Assembly: GCA_036504075.1 (NCBI GenBank)
Contig: DASXVX010000038.1
Location: forward strand, 1 to 59,310
Direction of reading: 5' to 3'
Origin: DASXVX01 sp036504075
GTDB lineage: Bacteria > Bacillota > Sulfobacillia > Symbiobacteriales > Symbiobacteriaceae
DNA length: 59,310 nucleotides
How positions within the stretch are numbered: position 1 is the first letter of the stretch; every line of letters begins with the position of its first letter. This document shows positions 22,312 to 30,899 of the stretch, piece after piece. A program made the position numbers and the translations under genes. The notes under the pieces are model-generated. The model was not told the DNA's origin, did not search any database, and saw only the letters and a program-made list of their open reading frames with translations.

Positions 22312-24573
22312 CTACCGGTTTGTGTTCGACTTGTTGGACAGGAACTTGTTGTTGAGGCCGACCGTGAAGTCGGTGCCTGTCGCTGTGTCATAGCTACGGT
22401 AGATGCCCGTGTCGCCGGCGTGTGAAATGGTGCTGTTCTTGATGAACCCGCCGAGGTCGACCGCAAGCTCGACACCGATCTCGGCGTAATCGATGGTGAC
22501 GTACTCCAGTTTGTTCCCCGCTCCCGCCTGGTCGGTAAAGTTGATGCCACGCCAGGTCCCAGGCCGGCCTCGCTCGGAGGTGAAGGTGATCGGCTTGTCC
22601 GCCGTGCCTGCGGCCACCAGGGAGCCGAGGCCGTCGGAGCCCACGATGATGCCGTAGTCCTTGAAGACCAGCTTGGTGCCGGCTTCGATGGTGACCACGG
22701 GCTTGCTGCTGCCGCCGATGTTCGCTCCGGACTCCATGAAGTACGGCACACCGTGATTCCGCCAGGTGGCCGACTTGGTGACCACATCTTCGGCGCCGTT
22801 GGTCCAGACGCTGATCCAATCGTTGTCGTTGCCGGTGAAGGTGCTGCCGGCCTCAATGTTGCCGACCTGCTCGGGCTGAACCCGCAGCGGCCAGGCGTTG
22901 CCGGTGAAGATGTTGCCGGTGGAGCCGGGCTGGAAGGCGACCGCACCCCAAAGCTGGACGCCGCTGGAGGCCGAGCCGGTGACCAGGCTGTTCTTCAGCA
23001 GGAACTTCACCGGGATGCCGTTGGAGGACTCGGCGGCTACGCCGGCTTCCCATTCACCTTGAGCGCCGGCGTATCCGACCACGACCCCGTTCAACTTGCT
23101 GTTGACGCCGGCCTTGTCGAAGAACCGGATGCCTTCCCAGGCGCCCTTCTGCGGCGCCTGGTTCCAGGCCCCGAAGACGATGGCGTGGTTGGTGGTGCAG
23201 AGCCCGCACTGGGGCGCAATCGTCAATTGGGTCAGGGGCAGCGCCGCGGTCAGCTCGGTCTTGCCAATGGTCCACGCACCGCCGCCATCCGGCTTGGCCG
23301 TGGCATCGGCGACGAGGGAGCCGGGGCCGTCATCGCCAACCTTCAGCCCCTTGCCGCTGGCAAACAGTGCGACGACGCCGGGCTGAACGGTCAGCACCGG
23401 GGACCCGGAACCGGCCACATGGACCTGCCCCTGGAAGAGGTACGGGACCCCCGGGTTCGACCAGGTGGTGTTGCTGCCAACAATGATGTCAGAGCTGTTG
23501 TGGCCGACCAGGATGCCGTTGACGTCGTTATCCTTGAACTCGCCGGCCGCCAACTTGTTGATGCCGACGGCATCGGTGATGATGGGGAAGCCGCCCTCCC
23601 CGTCCCTGGACTTGGTGCCGCTGATCTTGAGGCCGCCGCTGCCGGCCGCCAGCCGGGCATTGGCTTCCAGGTAAATGCCGGCATTCGCGCTCTTGCTGAT
23701 CTCCACGTTCTTCAGGAGCACTTCGACCAGGTTTTCGGGGCCGTACAGGTAGATGGCGCCATAGTAGCCGGCATTCTCGATGCGGGCGTTCTGAATGGAG
23801 GCATGGGTCTTGTCGGTCTGCTTGTGGAATTCGATGCCCTTCCAAATGCCGGGCGTCGCGCCGGGCTGGGCGGAGGCGAGGGTGACCGGCTTGTCGGCCG
23901 TGCCGTTGACCACGAGTCCGCCAGGGGCATCACGCCCGACGATGAACATGGCGTCGGCCTCAAACTGCACCAGGGCGCCGGCCTCGATGGTCAGCACCGG
24001 GGTGTCCTTGCCTTGAATCAAGAACTGGCCGGAGATGATGTGCGGGCTGCCGCACAGGCCCCAGGTCTCGCCGCCGGGCTGAATCGTGCCGGAGTGCTGC
24101 TGGCCGCCGGGCAGCGTGCAGCCCAGGCCCGTTTGGATCTTGACGGTCTTGGTCGCCGGGTCAAAGTTGACGGTGGCGCCCAGCGCCTCGCCGATGAACC
24201 GCACCGGTACAAACGTCCGGGCGTTGATGATCAGCGGCGGCACCGCGAGCTCCACCACTTTATCGCCGACGTAGGCAGTGGTCTTGTCGATGGTCAACTT
24301 TATGATGGTGTTGCCCTTGGTGGCGGTCACGGTCCGGGTCGCCCCGTTCCATTCGATGGTGGCGCCCAGCGCCTCGAAGATCGCCCGCAGGGGCGCTACG
24401 GTGCGGCCGTTTACGATGTACGCATCCGCGGCCAGCGGGTTGCCATCAATGGTGATCGCGACCCGGGGCAGGTCCTCCACCCTGAGAATATCGTCGGCAG
24501 ATCCGACCGGCACCAGAGACAGGAGCAAGACCAGGGTTGTCAGCAGGGCCACGACGTAACGTTGAAGACGCAT
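22312..24573 (-). CDS. Exported copper-amine-oxidase-N-like plus beta-helix surface protein
   Basis: A 753-residue protein. The signal peptide ends around residue 26 (VPVGSADD). Residues 38-150 form a complete copper-amine-oxidase-N-like domain (GRTVAPLRAIFEALGATIEW; ARTFVPVRFIGEALGATVNF). From about 160 on there are repeated right-handed beta-helix turns, with recurring W(K/R)GI(E/N)F, TIEAG and GTADKP(V/I)T blocks. Such proteins sit on the cell wall and bind or modify polysaccharide, or act as adhesins. No catalytic residues of a known lyase are seen. It is a single gene with its own terminator. Confidence 0.8.
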   Translation of the reverse strand: MRLQRYVVALLTTLVLLLSLVPVGSADDILRVEDLPRVAITIDGNPLAADAYIVNGRTVAPLRAIFEALGATIEWNGATRTVTATKGNTIIKLTIDKTTAYVGDKVVELAVPPLIINARTFVPVRFIGEALGATVNFDPATKTVKIQTGLGCTLPGGQQHSGTIQPGGETWGLCGSPHIISGQFLIQGKDTPVLTIEAGALVQFEADAMFIVGRDAPGGLVVNGTADKPVTLASAQPGATPGIWKGIEFHKQTDKTHASIQNARIENAGYYGAIYLYGPENLVEVLLKNVEISKSANAGIYLEANARLAAGSGGLKISGTKSRDGEGGFPIITDAVGINKLAAGEFKDNDVNGILVGHNSSDIIVGSNTTWSNPGVPYLFQGQVHVAGSGSPVLTVQPGVVALFASGKGLKVGDDGPGSLVADATAKPDGGGAWTIGKTELTAALPLTQLTIAPQCGLCTTNHAIVFGAWNQAPQKGAWEGIRFFDKAGVNSKLNGVVVGYAGAQGEWEAGVAAESSNGIPVKFLLKNSLVTGSASSGVQLWGAVAFQPGSTGNIFTGNAWPLRVQPEQVGNIEAGSTFTGNDNDWISVWTNGAEDVVTKSATWRNHGVPYFMESGANIGGSSKPVVTIEAGTKLVFKDYGIIVGSDGLGSLVAAGTADKPITFTSERGRPGTWRGINFTDQAGAGNKLEYVTIDYAEIGVELAVDLGGFIKNSTISHAGDTGIYRSYDTATGTDFTVGLNNKFLSNKSNTNR

Positions 24574-24596
24574 GCAGTTCCCTCCTCCTCCAATAA

Positions 24597-24821
24597 TCAG
24601 CGGGTCTCATCAGGGGCAGGTTCATCCGGGGCCGGTTTCGGTGTCCGGGACAAGCTGGAGCGAATGACGGACATGGCGTCTTCCAGACCGTGAACGTAGA
24701 CTTTCAAGCCGGTCTGAACGTGTTCAACTTGCCAGCGCTCGACCGGGGGCTGGACGGCGCCCGGCCCTCGCTCTCGCCGTACTCGGACCACGAAGGTGTC
24801 GGCAGGCCGAGCTAATCCCAC
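24597..24821 (-). CDS. Hypothetical 74-residue protein
   Basis: GTG 24821 has GGGAGG about 8 nt upstream, which I prefer over an in-frame ATG at 24878 inside the preceding terminator. The product is basic at the start (LARPADTFVVRVRRERG), has a QVEHVQTGLKVYVHGLEDA segment and ends in a Pro/Glu-rich tail. It lies 23 nt before the beta-helix gene start, so it may share that transcript. No family recognised. Confidence 0.55.
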   Translation of the reverse strand: MGLARPADTFVVRVRRERGPGAVQPPVERWQVEHVQTGLKVYVHGLEDAMSVIRSSLSRTPKPAPDEPAPDETR

Positions 24822-24847
24822 GGTGGATCCCTCCCGGGCTCGACAAA

Positions 24848-24882
24848 AAAGGTGATGGCCACCTTGCGCTACCATCACCTTT
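24848..24882 (-). terminator. Intrinsic terminator after BTAD remnant
   Basis: An 11-bp stem (24848-24858 with 24872-24882) is followed by TTTTTTG on the minus strand. Confidence 0.8.
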
Positions 24883-24928
24883 GTAGCAGACCGGACTTAA
24901 TGCAAACCTAAAGAAAACTCAAAACGGC

Positions 24929-25445
24929 TCACACAACCTCGCCGTTGCGAATCTGCCGGGCCAGGTCCCGGGTTTCGGGGGCGGGCTCTTCGCCCAACTC
25001 CCGCTGCAGCGTCTCCGCATACCGGCGGTAGGCGCGAAGGGCCACCGCCCGGTTGCCCTCCCGGGCGTGCGCCCGCATGAGCAACCGGAACGCCGTCTCC
25101 CGGATGGGATCGGCCGCCAGCACGCGGCTGGCCCGCTGGACCGCCTCGCCGTAGCGCGCTTCCGGGAAGGCCAGTTCACCCAGGCGGGTCACAAGCTCCA
25201 GATACAGTTCTCTGAGCCGCTCCCGCTCGGCTATCGCCCAGTCGTCGTACGGATCCTCGGCCATGTAGTCGCCGGTGTAGCAGCTTTCGGCTGCCAGCCA
25301 CTCGATCGTCCAGCCATGCCATGAGTTGCGGTAGAGGCGCGTCCTGCTCGCCCTGCATGATCCGCCCGGTAATCTGAAACAGGGCTGCGACTGCTGCCGG
25401 GTAGTCCCGTGCAGCCAGGGTCTGCCAGAAGTTAGAGTTATAGAT
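24929..25445 (-). pseudogene. Remnant of a SARP/MalT-type regulator (BTAD domain)
   Basis: The last ~120 codons encode an almost complete bacterial transcriptional activator domain (GDYMAEDPYDDWAIAERER, then TPR-like helices ending YAETLQRELGEEPAPETRDL). The expected upstream HTH and ATPase regions are absent. Just upstream, a different frame is open and protein-like (NFWQTLAARDYPAAVAALFQ), so the gene has suffered a frameshift or fusion as well as truncation. The terminator remains. Probably non-functional. Confidence 0.65.
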
Positions 25446-25508
25446 ATTATCGCGCTAATCATTTACGCCAGTCAATTGTTGATACGCCCTTATGGCTTGC
25501 GCGGCCCA

Positions 25509-25537
25509 TTGCGTTTTGCTCGTATATCTTGCATAAT
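25509..25537 (+). promoter_or_regulatory. Promoter giving a leaderless LysR mRNA
   Basis: TTGCGT (25509-25514) and CATAAT (25532-25537) are separated by 17 nt. The start point falls at about 25544, the first base of the ATG, and no Shine-Dalgarno sequence is present, so translation is probably leaderless. Confidence 0.5.
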
Positions 25538-25543
25538 TCATGT

Positions 25544-26425
25544 ATGGACATGAAGCTTTTGCAAACGTTTGTGGTGACGGCCCGGACGCTCAACTTCCGC
25601 AAGGCCGCCGAGCATTTGTTTATGGCCCAACCGACAGTGACCCAGCATATCCGGCTGTTGGAGACCGACCTGCGGGTACAGCTCTTCGACCGCAGCGCCA
25701 AACGCGTGCGGCTTACCCCGGCAGGGGACCGGTTCCTCGAGTACGCAACCCGGGTGCTCCAGGTCTACCAGGAAGGGGTCCAGGAACTCACGAGCTGGCA
25801 ACAGGGCTACCGCGACCGCCTGGTGCTCGCGGTCTCGCCCCTGGTGGCCCGCTCGACGTTGCCGCGGGTGGTCAAGCTGTACACCAACGACCATCCCGAT
25901 GTGGAAGTCGAAGTCCACATCGCGCTCTCACACGAAATTGCCCCCCTGGTGGCAGAAGGGCGGGCGCAGTTGGGTTTCTCCCGCATGCCGGCGTCCAGCC
26001 GCGACCTTCAGAGCTACATCTGGTACACGGACCCGGTGATGCTGGTGGCGCCCGCTGCCGGCGGCGATTCTGACGCGCCACCGCCGGATTGGCAGGAAGT
26101 ACTCCAGACCAATCGCCTGCTCACCCAGAATCATCCGGTTTACTGGGATGATCTGCTCCTGGCCATTCACAGCCACGGTGTGCGGGTTCGGACCATGGAA
26201 GTCAGCCAGGTGGACATCACCAAGCGGTTCATCGAGGAAGGACTCGGCATTTCGTTCCTGCCGCAGTCCACTGTTGACCAGGAGTTGGCGGATGCCCGAT
26301 TCCAGGTCGTGCCCACACCAGGACTGCCGCTGCCGGTCGCCGCGACCCATGTGATTTACCCGACCACAGGGGCGACCGATCCGGCCAAAGCGTTTATGGA
26401 ATTGCTGCCGACACTCATCGGGTAA
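25544..26425 (+). CDS. LysR family transcriptional regulator
   Basis: A 293-residue LysR protein. The HTH occupies residues 3-60 (LLQTFVVTARTLNFRKAAEH..AQPTVTQHIRLLE), followed by a substrate-binding domain of the CysB/CbbR type (LVLAVSPLVARSTLPRVVKL..). Start ATG 25544 is chosen from the promoter position; ATG 25550 is two codons later. It is a stand-alone gene flanked by the BTAD remnant and a bidirectional terminator, so its target cannot be inferred from neighbours. Confidence 0.9.
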   Translation: MDMKLLQTFVVTARTLNFRKAAEHLFMAQPTVTQHIRLLETDLRVQLFDRSAKRVRLTPAGDRFLEYATRVLQVYQEGVQELTSWQQGYRDRLVLAVSPLVARSTLPRVVKLYTNDHPDVEVEVHIALSHEIAPLVAEGRAQLGFSRMPASSRDLQSYIWYTDPVMLVAPAAGGDSDAPPPDWQEVLQTNRLLTQNHPVYWDDLLLAIHSHGVRVRTMEVSQVDITKRFIEEGLGISFLPQSTVDQELADARFQVVPTPGLPLPVAATHVIYPTTGATDPAKAFMELLPTLIG

Positions 26426-26445
26426 CGCCAGGTCCCAGACACAGC

Positions 26446-26480
26446 AAAGACCTCCGAAGCATTTCGCTTCGGAGGTCTTT
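26446..26480. terminator. Bidirectional intrinsic terminator
   Basis: A perfect 15-bp stem (26446-26460 with 26466-26480, ATTTC loop) is followed by TT on the plus strand, giving a run of five T. It serves the convergent LysR and LysM genes. Confidence 0.9.
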
Positions 26481-26491
26481 TTGCGCCCGGG

Positions 26492-27049
26492 CTAGTTGGT
26501 CGGAGCCGGATTGGTGGCGTGGGTGTCGGGAGGGGCCGGATTGCTGCTGGCCGGCGGCGTTGCAGTCGTGCCCGTCCCGGTCTGGGAGGTTGAAGTCGCA
26601 CTGGCGAAGGCGGCCTTCACGGCCTCCAGGCTGGGCAACTTCAGGGTCATGCCGGCCGCCAGCTTGTCGGGCTCGTAATTCAGGACGTCTTCGTTCGCCG
26701 CCTCGATTTCGGTCCAGTACTTGGCCTCACCGTAGGTCGCCTGGGCGATGGACATCAGGGTCTCGTTCGGCGCCACCGTGTGCGTCGGCGGGACCGTGGC
26801 CGGCGTGGCCATGACCGGCGTGCTCACCGTGCCGGCGGCGCCGGGAGTCCCGGGCTGAACCGCGGCGGCCCCTGCGGGTGTGGCCGCTGTCCCCGGCTGC
26901 TCCTCGGTCAGGGACGTTCCTTGGGTCTCACCCGGCGTTACGCTCTTGACGCGGTTGCCGGACCAGAGCCAGTAGGCGCCCACAATCGCCACCAACAGGA
27001 CGGCGCCGACCGTAACCGCTGTGCGGGTCTTGTTTGGCATGGTCTGCAT
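26492..27049 (-). CDS. Membrane-anchored LysM-domain protein
   Basis: A 185-residue protein. Residues 10-30 form a single N-terminal membrane anchor (TAVTVGAVLLVAIVGAYWLW), followed by a Pro/Ala/Thr-rich linker. A LysM-like domain lies at about 88-142 (HTVAPNETLMSIAQATYG..LNYEPDKLAAGMTLKLP), and the tail is disordered. LysM binds N-acetylglucosamine in peptidoglycan. The protein probably links the membrane to the wall or acts in envelope maintenance or sporulation. No catalytic domain is present. Confidence 0.85.
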   Translation of the reverse strand: MQTMPNKTRTAVTVGAVLLVAIVGAYWLWSGNRVKSVTPGETQGTSLTEEQPGTAATPAGAAAVQPGTPGAAGTVSTPVMATPATVPPTHTVAPNETLMSIAQATYGEAKYWTEIEAANEDVLNYEPDKLAAGMTLKLPSLEAVKAAFASATSTSQTGTGTTATPPASSNPAPPDTHATNPAPTN

Positions 27050-27141
27050 GGGAATCCTCCTCTCAATAGATGACCAACGGCTGGAGCCTTTTCCAGCCTG
27101 TCACTGAGAGCATGCCCACCATGCCAGGGAAATAAACGCGG

Positions 27142-28254
27142 CTATTTGAGATTTTCCGGGTTCAATCCCAGCAAATCTTCCACAACAAACCTGCCGTCTT
27201 TGCGCACCAGTTCGCCATCGAGGTAAATCTCGCCGCCGCCGTAGTCCGGCCGCTGAATGCAGACCAGATCCCAGTGGATGGCCGACTGGTTTCCGTTGTC
27301 GGCCTGCTTGTAAGCCTGGCCCGGGGTAAAATGGAACGACCCGGCGATTTTCTCATCGAAAAGGGTATCCTTCATGGGCTTGAGGATGTAGGGGTTGAAG
27401 CCAAAAGAGAACTCGCCGACGTAGCGGGCGCCTTCATCGGTGTCCAGCACCTGATTGATGCGGTCCGTGTCGTTGGCGGTGGCCTTGACGATCTTGCCGT
27501 CCTTGAACTCGAAACGGATGTTCTCATACGTGAAACCCTGGTACACCGAAGGCGTGTTATAGGACAGCACGCCGTTAACGGAATTCCGGACCGGCGCCGT
27601 GTAACACTCGCCGTCCGGGATGTTCCGCCTGCCCGAGCACTTGATCGCCGCCAGGCCCTTGATCGAGAAGTGCAGGTCGGTGCCCGGCCCGACGATGTGC
27701 ACCTTGTCGGTGCGCTCCATGCGGGCTTTCAGGGGGTCCATGTTCCGGTCCATTTTACCGTAGTCCAGGGTGCAGACGTCGAAGTAGAAGTCCTCGAACG
27801 CCTCCGTGGACGTGCCCGCGAGCTGGGCCATGGAAGGGCTGGGCCACCGGAGCACCACCCAGCGGGTCTTGTTCACCCGGATTTCGCTGTGGACGGGGTG
27901 CGACCACTTCTCCTGATAGATCTTGGTCTTTTCCGGGGGAACGTCAGACAATTCGGTGACATTGTCGCCGGACCGGAGTCCTATGTATGCCTGCATGTCG
28001 TTCATGCGGTCGGATTCGTACTTGGCCATCATGGACCATTGTTCTGCCGTGGCGCCCATGAGCAGCGCCCGCTGCACCTGCTGGTCCTTGATGGAGGCAA
28101 ACGGAATGCCGCCCACGGCGTACGTCTCTTCAATTAACGCCCGGACCACGGGCACTTCCAGCCCGTACACGTCGATGAGGATCTTCTCGCCGGCCTTCAA
28201 GTCCGTGCTGTAGCGAATCAGGTTGCGGGCCAGCGTGCGAATGCGGGGATCCAT
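27142..28254 (-). CDS. Aminopeptidase, M29 family
   Basis: A 370-residue cytosolic metallopeptidase starting at ATG 28254, with GAGGAGG upstream. It carries the family order: N-terminal LIRYSTDLKAGEKILIDVYG, central TDLHFSIKG and IPDGECYTAPV (metal-binding Glu), then YVGEFSFGFNP and the C-terminal IHWDLV (metal-binding His/Asp). M29 enzymes (AmpS, AmpT, PepS) remove N-terminal residues from short peptides using Co or Zn. Length is slightly below the usual ~410. It is monocistronic here. Confidence 0.9.
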   Translation of the reverse strand: MDPRIRTLARNLIRYSTDLKAGEKILIDVYGLEVPVVRALIEETYAVGGIPFASIKDQQVQRALLMGATAEQWSMMAKYESDRMNDMQAYIGLRSGDNVTELSDVPPEKTKIYQEKWSHPVHSEIRVNKTRWVVLRWPSPSMAQLAGTSTEAFEDFYFDVCTLDYGKMDRNMDPLKARMERTDKVHIVGPGTDLHFSIKGLAAIKCSGRRNIPDGECYTAPVRNSVNGVLSYNTPSVYQGFTYENIRFEFKDGKIVKATANDTDRINQVLDTDEGARYVGEFSFGFNPYILKPMKDTLFDEKIAGSFHFTPGQAYKQADNGNQSAIHWDLVCIQRPDYGGGEIYLDGELVRKDGRFVVEDLLGLNPENLK

Positions 28255-28487
28255 ATGCTCGCGCCTCCTCAGGTTTAGGGCCGCCCGGCTGCAGACGCCA
28301 TAGTTCCCAACTCGTTCGGGTGGGCCATTCATCAGTATACCGCAATTTCCCCTCATGAACGTGGGCACCAGGGGCGGGTCATTAGTCCCAGCGTACGACG
28401 GTCACAAATGAGCCAATCGCCCGATGCGGGCGACTTGTTCTTTGTGATAATCTTAATGTAAATCGGCCGACACCGGAGGAACTTTGC

Positions 28488-28667
28488 ATGCGTCGCCGCA
28501 GACCGCTAAACTCCAAAACGCCTGGCGCCACACCCTCCACTATGAGCCGAGAGTTAGACTGGCTCGTTGACCAGTGGCGCGACGCCTCGCCGGAAACCCG
28601 CCAACAGTTGGTCCTCGAAAAAATCCGCCGGGAAGAAAAGCTCAAGACTAAACCCGCCGAAGCGTAA
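28488..28667 (+). CDS. Small basic protein of 59 residues
   Basis: ATG 28488 is preceded by GGAGGA at 8-9 nt. The product is basic and helical (ELDWLVDQWRDASPETRQQL; KIRREEKLK). Its stop codon TAA lies in the loop of the terminator hairpin formed by its own last codons. Such compact genes are often real small ORFs. No family recognised; a DNA- or RNA-binding or regulatory role is possible. Confidence 0.6.
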   Translation: MRRRRPLNSKTPGATPSTMSRELDWLVDQWRDASPETRQQLVLEKIRREEKLKTKPAEA

Positions 28668-28682
28668 GCTTCAGCGGGTTTT
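28650..28682. terminator. Intrinsic terminator overlapping the end of a small gene
   Basis: A 13-bp stem with one mismatch (28650-28663 with 28668-28682) is followed by TTTTCC on the plus strand. The loop GTAA contains the stop codon of 28488-28667. On the minus strand it can also end the pepF transcript. Confidence 0.75.
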
Positions 28683-28704
28683 CCTCTGTGAGCCGCTGCT
28701 GGTG

Positions 28705-30507
28705 TTAGCCCGCGAGTTGCGCCATTTTGTCCAGCATGGCGGCGAAGACGTCCAACGCCTTCTGCACGGGTTCCGGTGAAGTCATGTCGACTCCGGCGCC
28801 CTTCAGGAGGTCGATGGAGTACTCCGAGCCGCCCTTCTTGAGAAAGCCCAGGTACCGGTCCACAGCGGGCTGCCCTTCGGTCAGCACTTTCTGGCTCAGG
28901 GCCACGGCGGCCGAAATGCCGGTGGCGTACTGGTACACATAGAACGCCCGGTAGAAATGCGGAATGCGGGACCATTCCAACTGAATCTCCTCGTCCACCA
29001 CCATGCCTTCGGTGCCGTAGTATTTCTGGTTGAGGTCGAAGTAGGTGGACGAGAGCAAGTCCGGCGTCAGGGCCTTTCCGGCTTCCGCCATCTGATGCGC
29101 CAACGACTCGAACTCGGCGAACATGGTCTGCCGATATAGGGTCGCCCGGAAGGATTCCAGGTAGTGGTTGACCAGGAACATCTGCAGCTTCGGGTCGCTG
29201 GTGTTCTTCAGCAGGTAGTCGGTCAGCAGCGCCTCGTTGAACGTGGAGGCGACCTCGGCCACAAAGAGCGTGTAGTGGCCGTAGGTGTAAGGCTGGTGCT
29301 TGCGGGTCAGGTGGGAGTGCATGGAATGCCCCAGCTCGTGCGCCAGGGTGAACATGGAATTGAGCGTCCCGTCATAGTTGAGCAGGATGAACGGCTTCGT
29401 GGTGTACGCCCCGCTGGAGTACGCACCGCTGGTCTTTCCCTCGTTCTCGTAAACGTCGACCCAGCGCTCGCCGGTCAGTCCGGCCCGGGCAACCTGCAGG
29501 TACTCCTCGCCCAGCGGATGCAGCGCCTTCAAAACCGTCTCCACGGCCTCTTCGTAAGGGATCCGCCGGTCGACCTCCGCCACCATGGGGGTGTAGAGGT
29601 CGTACATGTGCAATTCGTTGAGTCCCAGAAGCTTCTTGCGCAGCCCCACGTACTTGTGGAGGTTGGGCAGATTTTTGTTGACCGTGGCGACCAGGTTGTC
29701 GTAGACCGCCTCGGGGATGTTGCTGCCCGACAGTGCCATAGCACGGGCGCCGGGGTATTTGCGGGCCCGGGCGTAGAAGACGTCCTTCTTGACGCTGTTG
29801 GCATACGTGGCGCCCAGGGTGTGCTTGAACTTGGCGTAGGTGGCGTAGACCCCCTTGAAAGCCGCTTTCCGGACGTCCCGGTTATGGCTCTCCAGGAACC
29901 GGATGAACCGGCCCTTGGTGATCTCGACCTCCTTGCCCTCCTCGTCCTTGATCGTCGGGAACTTCATGTCGGCGTTGTCCAGCATACCGAAGATGGCGGA
30001 AGGCGCCGACGCCACTTCCCCGACCTCGGCCAGCAGCGCCTCCACTTCGGCGGACCGCACATGTTCCTTCTCCCGGAGCAGGTCTTCCAACTCATGCTTG
30101 TAGAGCTGGAGGCCCTTCTCCTGGTCCAGGAACTGATAGAGCTTTTCGGCGGGCAGCGCCAGGATTTCGGGCGTCATGTAGGACGTCGCGGATTCGGTCT
30201 TCACGGCCAGCGACATGACACGGTCGTTCAGGGCCTGGTATGTAGAATTGGTGTTGTCCTCGTCCTTGCGCATGTGCGCGTAAGCGGCTAGCTGTTCCAA
30301 CACCTGATAGACCTCGTCTCGGGTCCGCAGTGCTTCTAGCAGGACCTGCGGGGAGCCAGCCAGCTTTCCTTGATATGAAGCGAGCTTCGGGATCATTTCC
30401 TGGACTTTCGCGAAGTCACGTTCCCAGGCCTCGTTGTTCGGGTAAACCGACTCAAGGCTCCAGGTATGCTCCGGTTTCACTTCTTGCCGCTTGAGCAGCC
30501 GTTCCAA
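28705..30507 (-). CDS. pepF: Oligoendopeptidase F
   Basis: A 600-residue M3 metallopeptidase that cuts peptides of about 7-17 residues in the cytoplasm. The zinc site is HELGHSMHS (His390, Glu391, His394) with the third ligand Glu418 in FVAEVASTFNE. The N-terminal helical M3 fold (TWSLESVYPNNEAWERDF) is intact, and length is normal. The start is TTG 30507 with GGGAGG about 10 nt upstream; no in-frame ATG is near the family start. Monocistronic. Confidence 0.95.
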   Translation of the reverse strand: MERLLKRQEVKPEHTWSLESVYPNNEAWERDFAKVQEMIPKLASYQGKLAGSPQVLLEALRTRDEVYQVLEQLAAYAHMRKDEDNTNSTYQALNDRVMSLAVKTESATSYMTPEILALPAEKLYQFLDQEKGLQLYKHELEDLLREKEHVRSAEVEALLAEVGEVASAPSAIFGMLDNADMKFPTIKDEEGKEVEITKGRFIRFLESHNRDVRKAAFKGVYATYAKFKHTLGATYANSVKKDVFYARARKYPGARAMALSGSNIPEAVYDNLVATVNKNLPNLHKYVGLRKKLLGLNELHMYDLYTPMVAEVDRRIPYEEAVETVLKALHPLGEEYLQVARAGLTGERWVDVYENEGKTSGAYSSGAYTTKPFILLNYDGTLNSMFTLAHELGHSMHSHLTRKHQPYTYGHYTLFVAEVASTFNEALLTDYLLKNTSDPKLQMFLVNHYLESFRATLYRQTMFAEFESLAHQMAEAGKALTPDLLSSTYFDLNQKYYGTEGMVVDEEIQLEWSRIPHFYRAFYVYQYATGISAAVALSQKVLTEGQPAVDRYLGFLKKGGSEYSIDLLKGAGVDMTSPEPVQKALDVFAAMLDKMAQLAG

Positions 30508-30656
30508 AGCATTCGCCTCCCGGGTTGGCTAACTGTGAGTCAACGCCCATTTTATCATAGTGTGCCCCACCAGCGAACAAAGTGCGCTACGAGGGCCACG
30601 TGAACTTGGGACGTTGTTCGGCGGGGTCTCGGTACCGGAGCCGGAAACCGTTTATA

Positions 30657-30817
30657 GCCGCAGATGACGCAGATTTCGCAGATATAAATACAATTCGCGG
30701 ATGGGTCAAGTGGATTCTTTATAATAAATATATATGAAAAGGGCCCCAGTCATCTCCCCCAGGATAAATATGTAATTTATTTGTCTTAATATCTGCGTCA
30801 TCTGCGTAATCTGCGGC
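30657..30817. mobile_element. MITE-like element with 37-bp terminal inverted repeats
   Basis: A 161-bp AT-rich insert in GC-rich surroundings. Its ends are inverted repeats (30657-30693 and 30781-30817) identical at 32 of 37 positions. Each repeat is built from iterated CGCAGAT units. The interior has no gene. Similar GCAGAT-type repeats are widespread in bacterial intergenic regions. No clear target-site duplication is visible. Confidence 0.7.
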
Positions 30818-30853
30818 CAAAATAACGCTTTCAAGGACTACCCAACAAAAACA

Positions 30854-30884
30854 AAGCGGGCCCGGCAAATAGCCAGGCCCGCTT
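30854..30884 (-). terminator. Intrinsic terminator of the res operon
   Basis: A 13-bp stem (30854-30866 with 30872-30884, one mismatch) is followed on the minus strand by TGTTTTTG. It lies 16 nt after the resC stop. Confidence 0.85.
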
Positions 30885-30899
30885 CTTTTACAGTAAGGT

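Noticed and set aside
22753..24693. 646-codon plus-strand frame
   Set aside because: Antisense to the beta-helix gene, whose repeats keep the opposite strand open; no domain or start signal.
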